From HGM05232 sp036661515 (lineage in GTDB: Bacteria; Bacteroidota; Bacteroidia; Bacteroidales; Muribaculaceae), in assembly GCA_036661515.1 (NCBI GenBank), contig JAVWYO010000037.1, positions 1 to 19,594 of the forward strand: a stretch of DNA of 19,594 nt, given 5' to 3'. This document shows, one piece after another, positions 14,850-19,594 of this stretch; positions within the stretch are counted from its first letter, which is position 1; each line of letters opens with the position of its first letter. The notes under the pieces are model-generated. The model ran no database searches. It had not been told where the DNA came from and was given only the letters and a program-made list of their open reading frames with translations. Both the position numbers and the translations under genes were made by a program.

Positions 14850-16274
14850 ATGGAAAATCTTAGTTTGCACAATGATGCTAATGACGAAGTTTATGGTTCT
14901 AAAACGATGACTAATCCAGCACCGTTTGACAAAATTCCGATTAATTCAATGCCACCAGAAGTAGCTTATCAGATTGTGAAAGATGAAACCTTTGCACAGA
15001 CGCAACCGCGCTTAAATTTGGCAACATTTGTTACAACTTACATGGATTCTTATGCCACAAAATTGATGAATGAAGCAATTAATATCAATTATATTGATGA
15101 AACAGAGTATCCACGTATTGCTGTGATGAATGCTAAATGTATTAATATGGTTGCAAATCTGTGGAATTCTCCAGAAAAGGCTCAATGGAAAACAGGTGCA
15201 CTTGCCATAGGTAGTTCGGAGGCTTGCATGCTTGGAGGGATAGCAGCTTGGCTGCGCTGGCGTAATCGCCGTAAGATTGCGGGTAAGACATTTGATAAAC
15301 CAAATTTTGTAATATCTGCGGGATTTCAAGTGGTTTGGGAAAAATTTGCTACACTTTGGCAAATCGAAATGCGCCAAGTACCGCTGACATTAGATAATCC
15401 TACACTTAATCCACAGCAAGCACTTGATATGTGTGATGAGAATACGATATGTATTGTTCCAATTGAAGGGGTAACATGGACTGGCTTAAATGATGATGTA
15501 GAAGCTCTTGATGCTGCCCTCGATGCGTATAATGCAAAGACTGGATATGAAATATGTATTCATGTTGATGCAGCGACTGGTGGATTTATACTACCATTCA
15601 TTAATCCAAATACAAAATGGGATTTTCGCTTAAAATGGGTGCTTTCAATTAGTACTTCAGGACATAAGTTTGGACTGGTATATCCCGGATTAGGCTGGGT
15701 GGTATGGAAAGATAAGAAATATTTACCCGATGGAATGTCGTTTAGTGTGAACTATCTTGGAGCAGAAATATCGCAAGTTGGGCTTAATTTTTCACGTCCT
15801 GCATCACAGATATTGGGACAATATTATCAATTTTTGCGTTTGGGATTTGAAGGATATAAGGCTGTGCAATCAGATAGTATGAAAATAGCTAAACATGTTC
15901 ATGGTGAAATAAATAAGATGATACCATTCAAAACATATAGTGATGAGATACCTAATCCATTGTTTATATGGTATATTAAGGCTGAATATCAAAAGACGGC
16001 AAAATGGACACTATATGATATGCAATATAAATTGCAGCAAAGTGGGTGGATGGTTCCCGCATATTCAATGCCAGAAAATATACAAGACATGGTGGTGATG
16101 CGTATTGTATTTAAACAAGGGTTTAGTAGAGACATGGCTGATTTACTTCTTGCAGACATAAAGAATGCTATAATAGAATTTGAGGCACTTGAATATCCTA
16201 CACCTACCCGAATAGCGATGGATAAAAATATGTTTAAGCCAGCTGGCAAAGCATTTAATCATACTGGGAAATAA
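14850..16274 (+). CDS. gadB: Glutamate decarboxylase
   Basis: 474 aa, PLP-dependent decarboxylase converting glutamate plus a proton to GABA and CO2, which raises cytoplasmic pH during acid stress. The PLP Schiff-base lysine is Lys273 in the SGHKFG motif (270-275), and HVDAATGG (238-245) supplies Asp240 for the pyridine nitrogen. GSSEACMLGG (121-130) is the conserved cofactor phosphate region. The N-terminal extension and the tail AFNHTGK (468-474) resemble E. coli GadB, whose penultimate His465 closes the active site at neutral pH; His471 may do the same here. It is followed by the antiporter gadC after 18 nt, the standard gadBC acid resistance operon. Length and motifs are intact. Confidence 0.97.
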   Translation: MENLSLHNDANDEVYGSKTMTNPAPFDKIPINSMPPEVAYQIVKDETFAQTQPRLNLATFVTTYMDSYATKLMNEAININYIDETEYPRIAVMNAKCINMVANLWNSPEKAQWKTGALAIGSSEACMLGGIAAWLRWRNRRKIAGKTFDKPNFVISAGFQVVWEKFATLWQIEMRQVPLTLDNPTLNPQQALDMCDENTICIVPIEGVTWTGLNDDVEALDAALDAYNAKTGYEICIHVDAATGGFILPFINPNTKWDFRLKWVLSISTSGHKFGLVYPGLGWVVWKDKKYLPDGMSFSVNYLGAEISQVGLNFSRPASQILGQYYQFLRLGFEGYKAVQSDSMKIAKHVHGEINKMIPFKTYSDEIPNPLFIWYIKAEYQKTAKWTLYDMQYKLQQSGWMVPAYSMPENIQDMVVMRIVFKQGFSRDMADLLLADIKNAIIEFEALEYPTPTRIAMDKNMFKPAGKAFNHTGK

Positions 16275-16292
16275 AATTAATACATTAAGATT

Positions 16293-17795
16293 ATGGCACA
16301 ATCTAAAAAATCGTCAATAATGCGAACGGCAAAGCTAAGTATTGCTACAATAGCTATAATGAATATCGTAGCAGTTGTGTCGTTAAGAGGGCTTCCTGCT
16401 GAGGCCGAATATGGAATGTCATCGGCATTTTACTATCTGTTTGCAGCTCTCGTATTTTTAATTCCAACTGCGTTGGTCGCAGCTGAATTGGCATCACTAT
16501 TTCAAGACAAACAGGGTGGGGTGTTTCGTTGGGTAGGTGAGGCTTTTGGTTCTCGTACGGGCTTCTTAGCAATATTTCTCCAATGGATAGAAAGTACTAT
16601 ATGGTATCCTACTGTGTTGACATTTGGCGCCGTCTCTTTGGCATTTATAGGAATGAATCAAAGCTCTGATTCTATTCTTGCGTCAAATAAGATATATACA
16701 CTTGTAATAGTATTGGCAATATATTGGATTGCTACATTTATATCCTTAAAAGGTCTTGGCTGGGTAGGAAAAGTGGCAAAAGTAGGCGGATATGTAGGAA
16801 CCATTATTCCTGCTGGGCTTATAGTTATATTAGCAATTCTATATCTCATTAATGGAGGACAATCAAATCTTGATTTTCACAGTTCATTTATTCCAAATTT
16901 TTCAAACTTTGATAATGTAGTCCTTGCTGCAAGTATATTTTTATTTTATGCTGGAATGGAAATGAATGGTGTGCATGTAAAAGACATGGAAAATCCAGGA
17001 AAAAATTATCCAAAAGCAGTGTTTTTAGGTTCAATAGCCACCGTTCTAATATTTATACTTGGAACCTATGCCCTTGCTATAATAATTCCAGTAAAAGATA
17101 TTAATCTTGTTCAAAGTTTACTTGTAGGTTTTGATAACTATTTCACATATTTTCATCTCAGTTGGGTATCACCAGTGATTGCAATAGCTCTTGCATTTGG
17201 TGTCCTTGCAGGTGTATTAACGTGGGTAGCAGGTCCATCTAAAGGTATATTCTCGGTGGGCAAAGCAGGATATTTACCACCATTCCTACAAAAGACAAAT
17301 AAAATAGGTGTTCAAAAGAACATATTATATATTCAAGGAGGTATGGTAACATTGCTAAGTCTATTATTTGTAGTTATGCCATCTGTTCAGAGTTTTTATC
17401 AAATATTATCTCAGCTCACGGTACTACTATATCTAATAATGTATATCCTTATGTTTGCAGCAGCAATACGCCTACGCTATACAATGACAAAGGCATCGCG
17501 AGAATATAGAATAGGAGGAGCGAGACAGAGTAATATAATGATATGGATAGTTGCTGGTACGGGTATTGGAGGAGCTTTGCTCGCTTTTATACTTAGTTTT
17601 ATTCCCCCGACGCAAATATCAACAGGAAGTAATGTTATGTGGTATGCCGTATTATTTTCTGGAGTAATAGTAATGACCGCGATTCCATTTATAATATACG
17701 CATGTCGTAAGAAAGAATGGATAGCTCCCGATGCTGACTTTGAGCCATTTCATTGGCAAAAATCAGAAAATACGTCACCTGTAATAGAAAAATAA
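16293..17795 (+). CDS. gadC: Glutamate/GABA antiporter, APC family
   Basis: 500 aa inner membrane antiporter that brings in glutamate and expels GABA for the decarboxylase encoded just upstream. About 12 hydrophobic segments are visible. Helix 1 holds NIVAVVSLRGLPAEAEYG, a hallmark of the GadC group, and GGVFRWVGEAFG (about 74-85) is the helix 2-3 region. The cytoplasmic tail after the last helix (from about 470) is only about 30 residues. It contains one histidine (487) and lacks the His-rich C-plug that blocks E. coli GadC at neutral pH. A hairpin terminator follows 18 nt after the stop. Confidence 0.95.
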   Translation: MAQSKKSSIMRTAKLSIATIAIMNIVAVVSLRGLPAEAEYGMSSAFYYLFAALVFLIPTALVAAELASLFQDKQGGVFRWVGEAFGSRTGFLAIFLQWIESTIWYPTVLTFGAVSLAFIGMNQSSDSILASNKIYTLVIVLAIYWIATFISLKGLGWVGKVAKVGGYVGTIIPAGLIVILAILYLINGGQSNLDFHSSFIPNFSNFDNVVLAASIFLFYAGMEMNGVHVKDMENPGKNYPKAVFLGSIATVLIFILGTYALAIIIPVKDINLVQSLLVGFDNYFTYFHLSWVSPVIAIALAFGVLAGVLTWVAGPSKGIFSVGKAGYLPPFLQKTNKIGVQKNILYIQGGMVTLLSLLFVVMPSVQSFYQILSQLTVLLYLIMYILMFAAAIRLRYTMTKASREYRIGGARQSNIMIWIVAGTGIGGALLAFILSFIPPTQISTGSNVMWYAVLFSGVIVMTAIPFIIYACRKKEWIAPDADFEPFHWQKSENTSPVIEK

Positions 17796-17813
17796 ACATT
17801 TTGGATATATGAT

Positions 17814-17849
17814 AAAAGAGGCATCTGATTTTGCTCAGATGCCTCTTTT
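17814..17849. terminator. Bidirectional terminator between gadC and the T9SS cargo gene
   Basis: A perfect 15-bp stem AAAAGAGGCATCTGA / TCAGATGCCTCTTTT with loop TTTTGC. The stem is flanked by A on its left and T on its right, so the transcript ends in a U run in both directions. It lies 18 nt after the gadC stop and 19 nt beyond the stop of the convergent gene. Confidence 0.9.
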
Positions 17850-17868
17850 GAATTTATTTACTGTGAAG

Positions 17869-19594
17869 TTATTTCTTTATAACTCTAACAGCTTTAAGAT
17901 TATTTACCTTAACGAAATACATGCCAGGAGCAATGTCGCTTAGGTCAATAGTTGCCTCGTTAGAGTCAATTACTTTAGCGCCAGAAGTACTAAATATGCT
18001 AACATTAATAATCTCTTCAGGAGCTGTTATGTTTATAATACCAGTCGTAGGATTAGGTGCTACAATTACTGAAGTGTTATTGCCATTGTCAATGACATCT
18101 TCTACTCCACTCGTTTTAAGTGTAGCAGTGGTAGGTTTTGTCTCAACACTGTTAGTATATAAACATGATACTCCAAATGTGTGTTCACCAACTACTGGTT
18201 TAGAAAATACATAAGATGTAGCAGTACTTGGAGCTGTATTAATTTGCACATCATCAAAATAAAGAACGTACTCAAACGAAGAATTAGTCTTAGGAGCAGT
18301 CCAAGAAAGAGTAACTGTTCCATCTTGATTTTCAACAGCCGTAGCATTGGTAGGAGAAGCAATGATTATTTCACTTCCGGGTATAGCAAAAGCTTTCTTT
18401 GCAGGAATCCTTGTTGCGTTACACTCGTTAGGAATAGAGAATACAGCCATATAAGAACCAGCAGTAACTAAGTTTCCAGCAGCATCAAAAGACATTTGAT
18501 AAATATTTCCAGCACCTTCTCCAATAGAGTGCTTATAGGTATATTTATGAGAAAGTTTAGGAACACCGTTACTCCAGTTAATATCAAATGCTACAAACTC
18601 ATTAGAAGAATTATTGATAATTAATGTTCCATTGTCGGGAGTAATTGCAAAACCAGAACCCCAAGATCCATTTAATTCTTCGGCAAGAGCATCACCAGAA
18701 TTAAACACAACAGAACCTTCATTATTGACATATATGAGAGATGGAACGCCTGGTGTGTTATTACCTGGACTACGAGTTTGAGCAACCCATACTCCACCTT
18801 TTTCGTCAGCAATTATATTACCATTAGTATTAGCTTGAAGATTACCTATTTGATAAGTTTTGGTAGGCGCAACATCCCAAGAATCCTTGGTTGTACCTAT
18901 GTTATATGTAACAACATTGTTAGATGTTCCGCCAACCTTTACATCTTCACTGTAACAATATAATGTAGTAGCATCGCCTGTACCTTGTACATAAACGCCA
19001 GGAGTAGAACCTCCGACACTGACACCATCTTTGTTAGTAAATAGTCCGTCTTTATCACGAGTATTATTTCTAAACAAGTTAAGGTATTCTCCATCTAATT
19101 TTGCTGGATTTGCAATATAGATACCAGAGTTAGGATCCGACCAATCACTTATAAATATTTTACCATCAGGGCTTATACCCATACGATAGTTAGTATTTAG
19201 ATAAGATGAGCCATAAGCAGTAGTGTTTATAGGACTCCAATCAGGATTGTAAGCATATAGACCTCTTTTTGCACTACGATCAGTTGTTGGTCCTTCTTTA
19301 TAACTTCCTACATAAATTCTTCCAAAGAAGTCTGATTCTGGTGAATTGTCAACGACAACACCAGTAGCACGTACATATTGATTGTTAGCTGAAAGATCTG
19401 TCAGCCTTGTAATTGTAGGAATAGAATTACCTATAAGTTCAATACTCCATTCTAATTTTGTACCACAAGGAATATCCTCTTTAGTAATAGTCAGAGAGTT
19501 TTGTCCTTTAACAACATTAGGGATAGTCTTGCGTCCAACTTCAATACCAGTGGCTTGCTCAGAGAAAATTATAGAAGCATCAACAGCATTATCA
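17869..19594 (-). CDS. T9SS-sorted secreted protein, 5' end beyond the window
   Basis: The frame is open from the stop at 17869 to the right edge, giving 574 visible residues with no start; the internal Met at 19182 is not the true start because well-formed coding sequence continues upstream (for example GRIYVGSYKEGPTTDRSAK). Domains: a beta-propeller-like region with recurrent ISPDGKIFISDW, ITPDNGTLIINN and FDAAGNLVTAG strands (about 80-390), a fibronectin type III-like module (about 412-495, GTVTLSWTAPKTNSSFEYVL), a GVEDV linker, and a type A T9SS sorting domain (about 508-574: APNPTTGIINI, GMYFVKV, VRVIKK). Such proteins are exported by Sec, then moved across the outer membrane and attached or released. 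The function of the propeller is unknown. Confidence 0.9.
   Translation of the reverse strand, partial: DNAVDASIIFSEQATGIEVGRKTIPNVVKGQNSLTITKEDIPCGTKLEWSIELIGNSIPTITRLTDLSANNQYVRATGVVVDNSPESDFFGRIYVGSYKEGPTTDRSAKRGLYAYNPDWSPINTTAYGSSYLNTNYRMGISPDGKIFISDWSDPNSGIYIANPAKLDGEYLNLFRNNTRDKDGLFTNKDGVSVGGSTPGVYVQGTGDATTLYCYSEDVKVGGTSNNVVTYNIGTTKDSWDVAPTKTYQIGNLQANTNGNIIADEKGGVWVAQTRSPGNNTPGVPSLIYVNNEGSVVFNSGDALAEELNGSWGSGFAITPDNGTLIINNSSNEFVAFDINWSNGVPKLSHKYTYKHSIGEGAGNIYQMSFDAAGNLVTAGSYMAVFSIPNECNATRIPAKKAFAIPGSEIIIASPTNATAVENQDGTVTLSWTAPKTNSSFEYVLYFDDVQINTAPSTATSYVFSKPVVGEHTFGVSCLYTNSVETKPTTATLKTSGVEDVIDNGNNTSVIVAPNPTTGIINITAPEEIINVSIFSTSGAKVIDSNEATIDLSDIAPGMYFVKVNNLKAVRVIKK

Noticed and set aside
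17869..19182. T9SS protein starting at the Met at 19182
   Set aside because: The same frame stays open to 19594 with sensible protein sequence and no signal peptide at 19182, so the true start is outside the window.

Overview
The window looks like a chromosomal segment of an AT-rich member of the Bacteroidales. Supporting signs are promoters of the Bacteroidetes type (TTTG/TTG then TAnnTTTG, about 18-21 nt apart), few purine-rich ribosome binding sites, a type IX secretion (T9SS) C-terminal sorting domain on the last gene, and Bacteroidales-style SatD-like/DUF3307 and GadB/GadC proteins. The T9SS tail argues for a T9SS-positive family (for example Muribaculaceae-, Prevotella- or Porphyromonas-like) rather than gut Bacteroides; the genus is not resolved.

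Region 1 (1-2755, + strand): three tandem 28-bp hairpin units lead into a promoter whose -33 element lies in the last unit. It drives a SatD-like protein (cyclase-like fold plus helix-turn-helix) and a DUF3307 membrane protein, followed by mtnN and luxS, which carry out S-adenosylhomocysteine detoxification and AI-2 synthesis.

Region 2 (2762-9426, - strand): a seven-gene operon read right to left: TetR regulator, TolC-like outer membrane factor, lipoprotein HlyD-type adaptor, two ABC ATPases, two ABC-2 permeases. It is the split-ATPase counterpart of the E. coli cecR-ybhGFSR drug efflux operon, with its own outer membrane channel. The two ATPases have lost complementary catalytic motifs, which predicts an asymmetric heterodimer. 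A TetR-type dyad sits between promoter and first start codon.

Region 3 (9427-12127): a divergent AraC-family regulator, then an intergenic region with a candidate short RNA on the - strand and a perfect dyad, then a DbpA-like DEAD-box RNA helicase ending at a strong hairpin shared with the convergent porin gene.

Region 4 (12136-17849): a glutamate-dependent acid resistance locus. gadB and gadC lie on the + strand. Divergent from them are an MFS transporter and an outer membrane porin-like protein that may share a physiological role. A bidirectional hairpin closes gadC.

Region 5 (17869-19594, - strand): the 3' part of a large secreted T9SS cargo protein, cut by the window edge.

Most of the window is recognisable. 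The least explained parts are the SatD-like/DUF3307 pair with its repeat-embedded promoter, the short RNA candidate near 10525-10604, and the dyad upstream of the helicase.
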